In this document: one piece after another, positions 25,464 through 38,100 of the stretch
How positions within the stretch are numbered: the stretch's first letter is position 1
Layout of the letters: each line of letters starts with the position of its first letter
Origin: Castanea sativa
Taxonomy: Eukaryota; Streptophyta; Magnoliopsida; Fagales; Fagaceae
Length of the DNA: 64,000 bases
Assembly (NCBI RefSeq): GCF_040712315.1
Contig: NC_134013.1
Coordinates: forward strand, 79,056,001-79,120,000
Reading direction: 5' to 3'
Translations under genes and position numbers: made by a program
The notes under the pieces: model-generated
The model's input: only the letters and a program-made list of their open reading frames with translations
Told to the model about the DNA's origin: nothing
The model's database searches: none

Positions 25464-25743
25464 TCTTAGAAGTATGTAGATAAATAATTAAATTTATCAT
25501 ATCTCAATAGCTTAAATTTTTTGGACAATCAGTAACTTAACACGGTAGTAGAGTAAGATGTCCTGAGTTCGATCCATGCCTTCTCTACTCTACCTCCCAT
25601 TTAATTTTCCACGTGTTAAACCTTATCTATTAATAGATAGTTTTGGCTCACATGTGAGAAGGAGTGTTAGAAGTACGTGGTTAAATGGTTAAATTTACCT
25701 TATTCCAATAACTTAAACTTTTGGGACAATTGTTAATTTGACA
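25464..25743 (+). mobile_element. TRIM-like miniature LTR element, 280 bp
   Basis: Two diverged 79-bp direct repeats (25464-25542 and 25665-25743) share TTAGAAGTA(T/C)GT, AAATTTA and a TTGGACAAT-like core, and end in ACTTAACA or ATTTGACA. Just after the left repeat is GGTAGTAGAG, a decayed form of the TGGTATCAGAG initiator-tRNA primer site. Just before the right repeat is purine-rich GTGAGAAGGAG, a polypurine-tract candidate. There is no coding capacity. The flanks CACCT and CACTC are an imperfect target duplication. Size and layout fit a terminal-repeat retrotransposon in miniature. Confidence 0.65.
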
Positions 25744-27239
25744 CACTCTATTGCCTTAAGTTGGATTTTCATGGGTTGATAGGTTGGGTTGGGTCTTAAA
25801 ATTTGTTTGAAGCTTGGGTTGAATTGAGAAATTTTTTAACCCAAGTTACCCCACCCAACCCTCTCTATTAATAGTTAAAAAAAATATGAGCATTTTAAGT
25901 TAGTTTATTTGATTTATTTTGAATTTTGATACTTGATTTAAATTTGTGATTTAAATTAAGAATTGATGAGGATCCCTATCAATATAAAAAAAAATAATGT
26001 ATAATTAGAGTTTTCTTCCTTTCTCTTATTATATGTATATCTGGTGTGATACAATACAATATAAAACAAGACAATGGAATTCAATGTAATGGATTATTTT
26101 GGTATTTTGAGATCTAGTTTAGATGAAATTGGAATCTTTAAGACCAATTGTGTAACTCTAAGTATTTATTAAAATTGAATAATGAGCTTGAATAGTTAAG
26201 TAAAACCAAATTTAAACAAAACAACTCTAACCTAATGATCCAACGGAACCCAACTAGGGTAGGTTTGGTAGTATGAATTAAACTAATTAGAACTTATCGT
26301 ATTTCTGGATAAAGAAACTCAACATTAAAAAATCAAATTAAATTAACATTAAAAAATCAAATTAAATTATGATTGATATTTTAATGCCTATTGGACACTC
26401 TTTTATATAGAGAATTATGATTCAAACTCCCCCTTTGTTGTAACTTGTAAGTATTAAATTATTTAAAAAAACGATATTTTAATTTGTATTTTTCATTAAT
26501 TAATATTTATTAATTTGATTTTGTCATACATTGATTAGTGACTAGTCTATAATCTATAATTTATAATTTATCTAATATACAAAACTGAAGACTTTTGGCT
26601 GATTTATAATATTTTACCATATAAATTTTTGTGTCCTCACAATTTTACATGTCAAATTCTAATATATATTTTTCAATTGGACTTTAAATTCTATTCTAGG
26701 TTTAAACCCCCAATTAAATAATAAAACAGATAGTTCAATATACAAACACAATCATAATAAAATCTATTAATAATCATTATAATATTATATTATATTATCT
26801 TGAATAGTTTCATCAAATAACAAAACCATTATCATAAATCATAATTGTCATAATTATTGTATTTCATATACATAATCAAAATAAATTTCTATTAATAACT
26901 ATCAAAATTATCAAGTTTCTTGTTTTTTTTTAGAGAAACTATTAAGTTTGATATTTTATATACAAAATAAAAAAGGAATTTTTTTTTTAGATAAAGAAAA
27001 AAATCTAGGACTACACATTTTTGAATCACAATTCTAATATGGCAGGCAATGAGTGGTAGAAAAAAATAATAAATGTCCGTAAAAAGTAACCGATAGTCAT
27101 CAGAGTTAGCCATATAAGATAATTATGAATAAAAATATGTAGTAAAAGGTATAGTCCTATAATTACTCGTAAATCATATTTTATTTTCTCTTGCATTATT
27201 AATATTGATTAGTAAAACCTGTATTACCATCCATCCATC
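25744..27239. other. AT-rich intergenic region
   Basis: No gene seen. A short tandem duplication of AACATTAAAAAATCAAATTA lies at about 26321-26365. Confidence 0.5.
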
Positions 27240-27261
27240 TATAGTTTATCCCTCTCTCCTC

Positions 27262-27268
27262 TATAAGG
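27262..27268 (+). promoter_or_regulatory. TATA-like box of the MUSTANG gene
   Basis: CTATAAGG follows a pyrimidine-rich patch and lies about 200 bases before the proposed 5'UTR splice donor at 27471/27472. It is a motif-based guess. Confidence 0.4.
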
Positions 27269-27294
27269 TTTATCCTATTTTCTTTTAAATTCCA

Positions 27295-27471
27295 AAAGAG
27301 CCCCTAATATCAAATTTCTGTTCCAACACTAGCCACATCTTTTACACTTACTTTTCCAACACACCCTTGCCCTTCGATCCTCGCACCTTTTCACTCTTTT
27401 TCTCTAATTTCCGAAAAGCCCCAAATTCTAGGGTTTCCATCAACCTCAAAGTCCCTACACCACCATTTCTG
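27295..27471 (+). other. probable 5'UTR exon of the MUSTANG gene
   Basis: A C-rich leader, unlike the AT-rich surroundings, includes CTAGGGTTTCC and ends at a donor-like CTG|GTATTTC at 27471/27472. The matching acceptor is TTAAAACTGAAG|TTCATTG at 29519/29520, nine bases before the ATG. The implied 2.05-kb leader intron is inferred, not proven; no transcript data were available. Confidence 0.5.
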
Positions 27472-29528
27472 GTATTTCTTCTTCTCTTAAATTTGGATTT
27501 TAATTTAATATTAATATATATTTCCCGATATTTTACTTTTACTTTTACTTTTATTTTTATTTTTATTTTTTTGTTTAATTATTAATCACCTGTAATGATA
27601 TTCTTCTCCATGGGTTTAAACCATTTTTCAAAGATATTATAATGTGGTTCTTTTCTGTAATTCAATATCGTGAATTTGATGGACTGAAAATTCATGGGTT
27701 TTTGAAAAAAAAAAAAGGGTCTTTCTTTGATTGCTGGTTGGATAATCATATAGCCTTTGGATTGGTTGACTTTGTTGCTGAGCTGATTTAAGTTGATCAC
27801 CTATGAAAATTATGGTTACCCAGTTGCTTTTTTGGCGTAATTTTGACATGGATAAGATTTAGAGTGATAAAAAGACGTCGGGTTTTGTTGTAACTTTAGT
27901 ACTGTAACATGATGTGTTTGTGCTTTGGATTGGTGGTGCAGTGTTTTAGAAATGGGGCTATGCAATCTGAGTTTGTTTGGTTGACAGTGTTTTTGCCATG
28001 GTATTGCATTTGATTGGGTTATTAGATGATAAGCTGAATTGGGTTTCACATTTTTTATGTGTAACCTTCCCAAAAAAAAAAAAAAGGGATGATTATCATG
28101 CTTTTCAATATTAACATGATATTTTTTCTGATGACTTGTAGTGAGGAAAGTAAATTATAAGAATTTAGTGTAGTTTGCCCATGTATACCCCCTTGGTGCA
28201 TTGCATAGTATGATGTTAGCATGTTAAGGTGTCAAGCCATAAAAAAAGAAGAAAAAAAAGAAGCCCTAATCTTGTTTACCTTTATATTGTGCTTTACTTA
28301 AGATTAACAAACATAAATGTCTAGGAAATAGGAAAATGGTGTCAATGATATTTGGTAGTTTACTTTGATCACTGAAATACTGGATTCTGTAGATGTTGTT
28401 TAATGGAAAATTTGTCCACAGTGTGAAATTACATTTGGCCTGTCACTACATATTTATAAAACATCTTCGTAATACATAATTTGAGTGTTATATATAAAAA
28501 AAAAAGATAAAAGATAAAAGGAAAAAAGAGTAATTTGAGTGTCAAATGTTACCCAGTTGTTATTGAATTTCTCCTTGCCCTTCTAAAACCCACTTTAATG
28601 ATTAATTTGTCTGTTGTAATGATGTGTTTGGTTAATTAGTTTTCCTCTTACATTGGGCTGGTGTCTTGATCTAGATATACGGTAATTTGCTGTGCCTGTC
28701 ATTACCATTTAGTTGGTTTGACAGATTTTTTGTCAATTGAAAACAATTATGACTCTATTACCAATAGATTGTGGTGATTTGCAGTAAGCCTACATTAGTT
28801 GGCCTATGCTTTCACTCATTTATATTTTTATTGGTAAGTTACTCATGCACCGAGTGTATTATGAACCCATGACCTCACCCTTCATTCATTCTTATGGGAG
28901 AAGGAAATGCCATTTGAGCTAGAGTTCATTGGTCTGCTTTCACGTAATAGATCCTGATATATCAGTATTAAGGTTATTAATGTTGTTGTTTTATGTGGAG
29001 AACTGTTTATATAATTATTTGCATTCTGTGGCAGTTTCATCAATTCAATAGCCTATACACTTCCAATAAACCATTAACCATCTAAATTTTGGATGTCCCA
29101 TAGAAAGCTGATTATTACATTATCCATTCTGTTTTATTATAAATTGAAATGTATTTTACGTAATAAAAAAAATTAAAATATATTTTTTTCTCTGAATTTA
29201 AAGTTAACTTCCCCCCCCCCCCCCCTTCTATACACTTGTCTAAAAAGAGCATTATAATTAATAATGAATGAATATTCTGGACAGTTTGGTCATGCGTTCA
29301 TATTTCTGTCAACTTATGAATTTATAGGTTTTCTAGACAAAATGAACAAATTCAACTTGATTGGAACATTCTTGCAAACGAAAACTTATTGATACATTTT
29401 ATAACCACCAGTGTTTATATGCATGATGGGCCTTTATATACATGGTCATTATTACCATCACCAAGCACTATAAAGACAAGTTTTTAACTTATTTTTTCTT
29501 TTTCTTTTTAAAACTGAAGTTCATTGCA

Positions 29529-32500
29529 ATGGCAAGGGGAAAGCTTATATTAATTTGCCAATCTGGTGGTGAGTTTGTCACAAATGAGGATGGATCAATG
29601 TCATATACTGGAGGAGAAGCACATGCAGTAGATATCAATCGTGAAACCTTATTTGATGATCTGAAATTAAAATTAGCTGAAATGTGGAATTTGGAATATA
29701 AATCCCTATCCATCAAGTATTTTCTCCCTGGAAACAAGCAAACTCTAATCACTTTATCTAATGACAAAGACCTCAAAAGGATGTATGACTTTCATGGAAG
29801 TTCAGTAACTGCTGATGTTTTTGCCATGGGGAGAACAGGTTTTGATCGTGAAGCCTTGAACAATGGTAACAGGTACTTCTTTCTTTCTCCCCACCCCTCT
29901 CTTTTTTTTCCATATATTCTGCTTTGTTTGTTCTCTCCTGTTTGTACAAGCAGGGTTGCTCTACACTTCTTTCTTTTTGAATTATTATTGTGAAAGATTA
30001 AATTTTGATCCTTTGTTTTATAATCTCTGCCCAACAAGTTCTGGAGAATACTAAAATCCTGTTGCTTTTTAATAAAATGATGGCAATGACTTTCTGTACT
30101 TTATATGGTGAATAGTAACTGATAATAGGGTGGTCATTGAGGTAAATTTGCAAGTTTTGCTTGCATTGAATCGCATTAGTCATCCCTTGCAGGGCATGTG
30201 GGATAAAACTAGCTGAAACTGTAACCCCTATTGCTGCCTGTACTACCTCCGCAGCTGCATGTCATGCTGCTACTGCTACCCCTGTTGCAACATATACAAC
30301 TGCAGCACCCACTAATGCTAATTCCTCCACGAGTCCTGAAGCTATCACCCCACTTGCTGCAGTCCCTCTTCCTGGAGGAACAGCTGCTGATTCTGTTAGA
30401 AATGTCGATGCAACTGCAAAAAGTCCTACTGGAGCGATCATTAATTCAAACCTTTCTTCTGCCTACACTGCCACTGAGAATCTGGATGCTGCTAATTCTA
30501 GTCCTTCTGGTTCCGTTGCTGTTGCCACTGATGCAACTGCCCATGACCCAACCATAATTGACATGTGCTCTACACCCGCTGATACTGTTAAGAAACGAAG
30601 GCGAACTGCATCCTGGAAAATTGGTGCAAATGGTCCTGCCATTGTCGCTGTCACTGACTATGTTGAGGAAAAAAGGAAAATTACCTCTAGAAAAAAGAAT
30701 ATCCAAAATCTTAGTATTGCAATAGTAGCTGATGATTTGAAGCAACAAGGAGATATAGTACCCTGTGAAGATGATTCCAACAGTTCACTTTTTCTTGCTA
30801 GTTCAAATGATGTTCCACCAGACAAACTAGTTGAATGTTGGAAAGCTGGTATCGTTGGTGTAGGTCAGGAATTCAAAGGTGTGAAGGAATTTCGTGATGC
30901 ACTGCAGAAATATGCTATTGCGCATCGTTTTATGTACAGGCTGAAGAAGAATGATACTAATCGTGCAAGTGGCATATGTGCAGCACAAGGCTGTTCTTGG
31001 AGGATTCATGCATCCTGGGACTCATCTTCACAATCATTCAGGATAAAAAAGATGAATAAATCACATACATGTGGAGGGGAGTCGTGGAAGTCAGCTCATC
31101 CATCAAAGAATTGGTTGGTGAGTATCATTAAGGAAAAATTACGAGATAACCCACATCACAAGCCAAAGGAAATCGCTAACAGCATTCTTAAGGACTTTGG
31201 AATTGAGCTGAATTATACTCAAGTATGGCGTGGAATTGAGGATGCCAGGGAGCAACTTCTGGGTTCATATAAAGAGGCATATAATCAGTTGCCTGAGCTT
31301 TGTGAGAAGATGGTGGAGGCAAATGCTGGTAGTTTTGTTAAGCTTTGCACTGCTGAAGATAAAAGATTTCAGCGTCTTTTTATATCCTTTCATGCCTCAA
31401 TATATGGTTTTGAGAATGGTTGTCGTCCCCTTCTTTTCCTTGACACTACATCTCTAAAATCAAAGTACCATGAGATTCTGTTGACAGCTATTGCATTGGA
31501 TGGGGATGATGGTATTTTCCCTGTTGCATTTGCTATAGTAGATTCCGAAAATGATGATAATTGGCAGTGGTTTTTGGAGCAGTTGAGATCTGCAATATCA
31601 ACTTCACGACCCATAACTTTTGTCTCTGACAGAGAGAAGGGTTTAAAGAAGGTTGTACTTGAAGTTTTTCACGATGCTGGTTATGGTTACTCAATTTACC
31701 ACCTTATGGAAAACTTCAAGAAAAACTTGAAAGGCCCATTTCATGGAGATGGAAGGGGTTCTTTGCCTGGCACTTTTGTTGCTGCTGCCCAAGCAGTCCG
31801 ACTTGATAGTTTTAGAATGTGTACTGAGCAAATTAAACGGGTTTCTTCAAAAGCATATGATTGGGTCATGCAAATTGAGCCAGAATATTGGACAAATGCA
31901 GTATTTAAAGGTGAGCGCTATAATCATATTACAGTAAATGTTGCTGAGTTATTTACCAACTGGATAGATGAAGTGCGGGAGTTACCCATAATACAGAAGA
32001 TAGAAGTGCTAAGGAGTAAGATGATGGAGTTGATACATACTCGTCAAATTGAAGCAAGTAATTGGTCTACAAAACTTACTCCATCCAAGGAGGAAAAATT
32101 ACATGAAAAAACTCCCAAAGCAAATGGCCTTAAAGTCTTAATCTCATCTGATACCCTATTTGAGGTTCATGATGATTTAATTAATGTTGTGGATATTGAT
32201 AAATGGGAGTGTAGTTGTATAGGATGGAAAGCAACTGGGCTACCTTGCCACCATGCTATTGCTGTCTTTAATTCTACAGGTAGGAATGTGTATGATTATT
32301 GTTCAGGGCACTTCACAGCTGATAGCTTCCGTCTAACTTATTCTGAATCCATAAACCCTGTATCTGCTATTCTCAAGCCTTTGAGTGATGGAAAAACTGC
32401 CTTAGATTCTCCACAAGTACTTCCTCCTTGCACCTCCCGGCCGCCAAGCCAACATAGAGAGCCTACCAGTACCAAACCTGAGGGAGAGTCCAACAAAAGG

Positions 32501-32566
32501 CCAGTTTCTTGCACTAGATGCAAGGAACTGGGACATAATAAATCTACATGCAAGGCAGACTTATAG
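29529..32566 (+). CDS. MUG (MUSTANG-B clade): MUSTANG-B type domesticated Mutator transposase (PB1 + MuDR + MULE + SWIM + CCHC)
   Basis: Two coding exons, 29529-29872 and 30193-32566, join in frame through GT-AG ends to 905 aa. In order: PB1 domain (residues about 4-96, with YFLPGNKQTLITLSNDKDLK); an Ala/Thr/Pro/Ser-rich linker (about 115-230); a MuDR-type N-terminal zinc region around CAAQGCSW...HTC (about 340-405); a MULE transposase core with LDTTSL (Asp about 532) and VSDREKGL (Asp about 594); a SWIM finger CSC...CHH (about 783-812); and a C-terminal zinc knuckle CTRCKELGHNKSTC. PB1-bearing MUSTANG proteins are angiosperm host genes derived from Mutator transposases, with roles in growth and reproduction in Arabidopsis. 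No terminal inverted repeats are seen nearby, and the long intact frame fits selection as a host gene. It probably acts in the nucleus as a DNA-binding regulator. Confidence 0.93.
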
Positions 32567-33759
32567 TTCTTGTGCACTTCCTTTGTTAGGTATGACACTG
32601 TACATTGGTAATAATGTCGTTACTGTTTTCTAACATTGTCTCAAGCCAGTCTGTTTGATTATCGATAGTTTCTTATGTTCTTAGTTTTGCAATGTTCCAA
32701 AACCCATTTGCTGATTTTTTTTTACTAGTCAAGTAGTGTCTTTGTCGTATATTTAGGGAAAATGATCAACTTACACCTATTTTGGTTTTGGTTCTAATCG
32801 ATGATTCATGAGAAGGATGATGAATTTCTTTAATATTGATTATACTTCCAAGTGTATCCACGGATTGCATTGTCACTGGAACATGCTGAAAAATTTGACA
32901 TTTTTTAAGGCAGGAAAGCCATAGAGATACTTATGTCCCATACCATACGGCATTTGGAATGTTGGCCCCTCGGCCCTGCTTGTTTTGTGATTCTATTTTA
33001 TCTATTTGATCCGAGTTAATAAAAAAGAACAGATTGTAATCTTTTAGTATTATACATATTACAGGTTATTAACCTTTAATTTCAACTTTTTATTTTTAAT
33101 CAAGTTATACAATCCAACTTGAATAAATTGAGTTGTAGAGACACTTTGCCAAGCACTTTGTTACAACTTACATAGTTTCAACTTGTGATTGGATTACATT
33201 ACTTATACATGAGGACCACCACTAGTACTCGTGAAAATTAATCTAAATTCCATTTGACCTGCATACTAGTTGTGACAAAGTATATGCAAGAACGTGTCTT
33301 CAGACTTTTTGGAGTAAACTTATGTCTCAACTCTCAAAAAGTAAATTTATGGAACTATATTTCCTTTTCCTTTTCCATTTGAAGTGAATTCTTCTGGCCT
33401 TTTGGCAATTAACGGGTCAAATGCTCAATAAATTCGTGAGTACTTGGGTTGGGTTGCCAAATTCTGGGACTAGACTACTTTCTCCTGGGGATCTAGTCAA
33501 TCAACTAACACCTCGCTTTACTTATCTCTCTCTCTTTCTCGCTCTCAAAGAAAAAAAAAAAAAAAAACCACTTCTAACACCACGCTTCATCAAGCTAATA
33601 AAAACCGGACCATTCTTAGACAAGAAAAACAAAGGAGCTCAACGTTTTAAGGGCAGACTAAGGTTCAATTGGAAATCAAATTGTACTAACACGACACTTG
33701 ATCAAGATTTTAAAAACTGAACTGTTCAAAGAATTGGAGAGCAATGATAAGGGTTTTAT
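32567..33759. other. downstream of the MUSTANG gene
   Basis: The first several hundred bases are the presumed 3'UTR. After that the stretch is AT-rich with no recognised gene. The ORF at 33421-33720 has no motif and includes a poly-Lys run from an A-tract. Confidence 0.5.
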
Positions 33760-33885
33760 GGTCCGTTTGGATTGAGGGAGAAAGAGGGGGAGTATAGTAG
33801 ATTTAGCATAAAATTAGCTTATTTTTAGCTAATTCTATTCTACCCCCTCCACTCTCCCTCATTCCCCACTCCATCCCAACAGGTC
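33760..33885. mobile_element. short foldback MITE, about 126 bp
   Basis: Left GGTCCGTTTGGATTGAGGGA and the reverse complement of the right end (GACCTGTTGGGATGGAGTGG) pair through most of the element. Only about 20 bases (AAAATTAGCTTATTTTTAGC) form the loop. It is of the hAT-like 'GTTTGGA' kind common in eudicots. Confidence 0.65.
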
Positions 33886-35160
33886 ATTAAGGTCAGACTG
33901 GGGTGCAACCAAAATTCAAATGGTGCTAAACCAGTTTAATAATTAACTAAAGTATAATAAATAGAACCAATTTTTAAAAATGAGCAATCTTGATACACAC
34001 ACACACTAGGGAAATTACATAATTTTCAAGCATATTTTTCACTACTTATATTAGAGAATTAATAATTAACTAAAATGAACTGAATGGAAAAAATTTGTAA
34101 AAATAGCAATCTTGATTTAAAAATAAATAAATAAATAAATAAAATTTTTATTTTAAAAGCCTAGAGAAACAAGCATATTTTTTCACTTCCATAGCAACAT
34201 ACCAATAAACCTGAAACTCCCAAATCCCATAAATGGTCCTTCACCCCTTTGGTCCATAACCACTCATAGATCATCTAACACCTAACACAAAAGCCCCAAC
34301 ACCAAAAGTCGAACCCAAAAACCCAAAGTCAATCGTGGACCTCGGGGCCTCATAAAATCCACCACCTGCGACCTTTACATCAAAATTATAAGCTGCTGTA
34401 CATCAAAATAAGAAGCAACAACCATCATTTAAGATATGACTAACCCTCCAAAAAAAAATAAAATAAAATAAAGGCCAACTCGATAACTGCCGACTAAGAG
34501 CACACTTCTTCCTCAGATGATCAATTGTGATTGAAATATCACTTTTACATGATAATGCTATATATCACATCGTTATCCTTATGTAATAGATACATTTAGA
34601 TATTTCTGCCTACTAAGATGCCCCACATATAAATTGTCATGGACCACCATACACAAGGGTGTCGCAGTATAATAATTTCGAGGATGCAACATTTGACACA
34701 TCTAGTACCGACCTAGACATCAATCATGTGTTTCCGTATCCTTTTCACACAGAAATATAGAATATAGTATAGCAAGCTGCAAATATTATTTAACCCCAAA
34801 AAAAAGGGTGCTACAATACAGATTTTTTGAGAAGTATTATTACTTATGGTGCCGAAAACATATTACATGAACCAGCATCTATATTATTCAAGAAAAACAA
34901 CATAAGCTGGTTACTATGATTTGCCTATTGAAAAACTTGCAAATGGCTACTAGTTAATGAAATACAATAGCACTTCAACACTTATAGATTATCATAGTTG
35001 CAATAGAATGTAAGGCCAAATTCCTGCCTGTCAAACAGCGTGCTGTTCATACAACTGCTGCCTGTATTCCCATCTAAGCTTTCCGACTACTGACCTAAGT
35101 CCGCCCCATCTCTTCTAGATAATATGTATCATTAGTGCAAAGTTGAAAAATACTCTACAA
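33886..35160. other. spacer between the MUSTANG and RING genes
   Basis: No gene identified. The right part should hold the 3'UTR of the minus-strand RING gene. A (AAAT)n tract occurs at about 34120-34145. Confidence 0.5.
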
Positions 35161-38100
35161 TTACTTCTGTCCTCTAGATTCATCATCGTTGGAGAACAAG
35201 TTCAGACACATAGGGCAGGGAGGGTCACGTTTATCTTCAAGACATGTTCTTTGCTCCAAGCATTCTGCATGATAAACATGACCACACACTAAAACTGCCA
35301 CAACAGAGAGTTCACTGGAAGACAGTGAACTCCCAAGAAAATAAGGTTTCAGTTTCAATGGCTTCTGGCATGTCCCACACTGCATCTTCACTACATCTGA
35401 TGATATTGCATCCATTACCATGGAACTGGACCTAATTCTTTCCGGCCTGCAAAACATATTTTCCCTGAACTCTGGAAATATGGTGGAGTATGGAGTCAGT
35501 TTGAGAACAAGTGAGAATGATTATACCGAAAATCATAGGCAGCAGAATAATCAATAATGACTAAAATAATCTTGTTCACCAAAATTTGCTTTCACGTAAT
35601 CAGGGGTGGAAGAGATGGCCCCAAAAAAATTTGAAAATATTATTAATTCTTTATATAACCATAATTAGCTATCCGAAATTTAAATTTTTTTTAAAGTCTG
35701 CTCTTTGTTATTGAATATTGGGTTGTTAAGAAGCAACATAGTTATAAAATGACTATAGTTGAAATGAGAATGTTAAAACGGATACATGGAAACATAAGAT
35801 AGGTGTCGAAATGAGGAAATTTACTTAAAGATAAGAGTGGCCCCTATTAATGAAAAGACTAGAGAAAGTCGCTTAAAATGGTTTGTTCAATTTCAAAGGA
35901 GGGATTAATGCAACAATAAGAAAGAGTGAATTAATTCAAGTTGGGAGGAACGAAAAAAGGTAGAGAAAGACTAAAAATAACATTGACAGAAATAGTGAAA
36001 AATGAGATGTTAATTAAAGTAGTACTAGAGAGTATGACTTCGCATAATATAGAATGACAAAAAAAATACATGTAATTGATGGTTGATCCTAACTAGTATG
36101 TTGAAAATCCATAATTAACTGCAAAGTTTTGGGACAAAGGCTTGGTGGTTGTTTGATCACCCAAAGAAAAGTATAGATTTCATAAATTCAAATATTCTAG
36201 AGGTTGGAAATTTTCAAGTAAACGAAAATCATCTCAAAAAATGAGAATATAGGTGTATATTATAAAAAACGAATTGTCCATTTCACATTCGTTCTTTTAA
36301 TAAAAATGAACTCTTTAATTTAGTCAATATTTTATGACAATTTTCACTAAGCTTATACAATCTTACCTGAAAAAATGATAATAAATTAAAACTTATAATG
36401 TTAAAAGATCCCCCCTCCCCCCCCCCAAAAAAAAACCCCGAATCAAGTACCCTCCTTGAAACTTTAATTTAGTCATTTTTAGAAAGCATTAAGTTTTTTC
36501 ATTACAAGCAAATCCACAATATACTTTTCTGACAAGTCAAACACACGCGTACACTAGATGTGCGCACAGCCAGTTCCAAGCCCAGAAAAATGAGGAGGTT
36601 TATGGTAGGCTAAAGGCTAGCTTAAAATTTAGTCACTCTATTATGAATGGCTCCACTATAGATGTGACTGACCTTGACTATTCTATTGAGGATTCATAGC
36701 CAACCCCAAAATTTGGGACGAAGGCTTGGTTGTTGTATTGGAAACTCAAAAGGACGACAAAAGTTGAGAATACCCTTTCTAATAGTATAGACATATCATT
36801 ATTTCAAAAAGAAACACTTTTTAAATATTTAGTTGTATAGATTTATAGGGTTTTATCGCATACACAAATGTGTGTATGTTTTGGGAAGGGGAAGTGGGGT
36901 CAGTTTTCAATGATACAGTCTGAGAAAAAATTCAATGTTCCACCCCTGTTAGTAGCCATTCCATCACAAAAGAATTTCTCTTTTGTTTTCCAAAAGATCA
37001 GCTGGTATCTTCATTATTTGTTGGCAGTGAAATTATTTACACACTCAGTATCATCACAAAGCTGGACACCTCATCAAATAGAAAAAGAAGAAGTTCTTTT
37101 TGTGATTTGAATCTCCATTGAAAGAAATAGAACCTCCTTGTTTTATAAGTCAAAAGGAATAGATCATTGGTAAAATTGAACAGAATTTAAACAAGAAAAG
37201 AAAAAGCACCTGAATAATGTCCAATCTGTGAGTTGCATTGAGTAGCCAACTTGAAGGATAGTCTCTCATCACGTAAAGAAGCAACTTTGCCACGAGAAGT
37301 TGATGGATTGGCATGATTGGCTGAGTTACGCCGAGAGTACTGATGGCTGTAGTGGTGACGAGAACGTTTCAAAAATATTGAACGGCCAAGATTCTGGTGA
37401 TGTGCAGCAGTAGGATGGGCATTTAATAGCTTCATAGAGCTATCCGTCAAATCCAAAACAGATGATAGTGGGTTTAGTGCACTAGAGTCAACTGCATGCA
37501 AAGGTGTCTGCCAAAAAAATCATACAATTATGTATCTTTGACTGCTGATAAGATGCATGAATGATATAGGGGAAAATGTGAAATGCTGTTAAATAATATT
37601 GAATACTAGACTCTCTCATAATCCTTATCAAAGGCGAAACTGGCTTAGTAATCACTCTCCAGTATTATAAGTGAGGAAGGAGATGATGTAAAAAGGCTAA
37701 AACTTGGAAATAATGCTTATAGTAATATAGTAATAAAAGTAGAATACAAAACTAACCTCTTCTGACATTAGTTCCATCCCTGAGGAGCATGGCATGGTAT
37801 CTGCAATATTACATACAGATAGTTAATGATAACTTGTGCTTCATTTATTATATCTAAAATAAAAGTAGTATAGAATTTTTTTTTTATATAAAAAAAGCTA
37901 AATGCCAGCTAAAATTAGAGTCTCATATCCATGAGCTATAATCTTCTTCCTTTAATTGAAATAGACCCACCAATCCCTGTAAATCAAGACAGGGACTCCA
38001 CTAGATTAAAATATCACTTGGACTACATTCTTATTAACCACATGAAACAAATACATAACAAGACCAAAGACTTAGAAATTGAACCACTCAAAAATAGATG

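Noticed and set aside
30231..30557. Leucine-rich 108-aa ORF on the plus strand
   Set aside because: It is an alternate frame of the Ala/Thr/Pro-rich linker exon of the MUSTANG gene; GCT/ACT codons read as Leu in the shifted frame.
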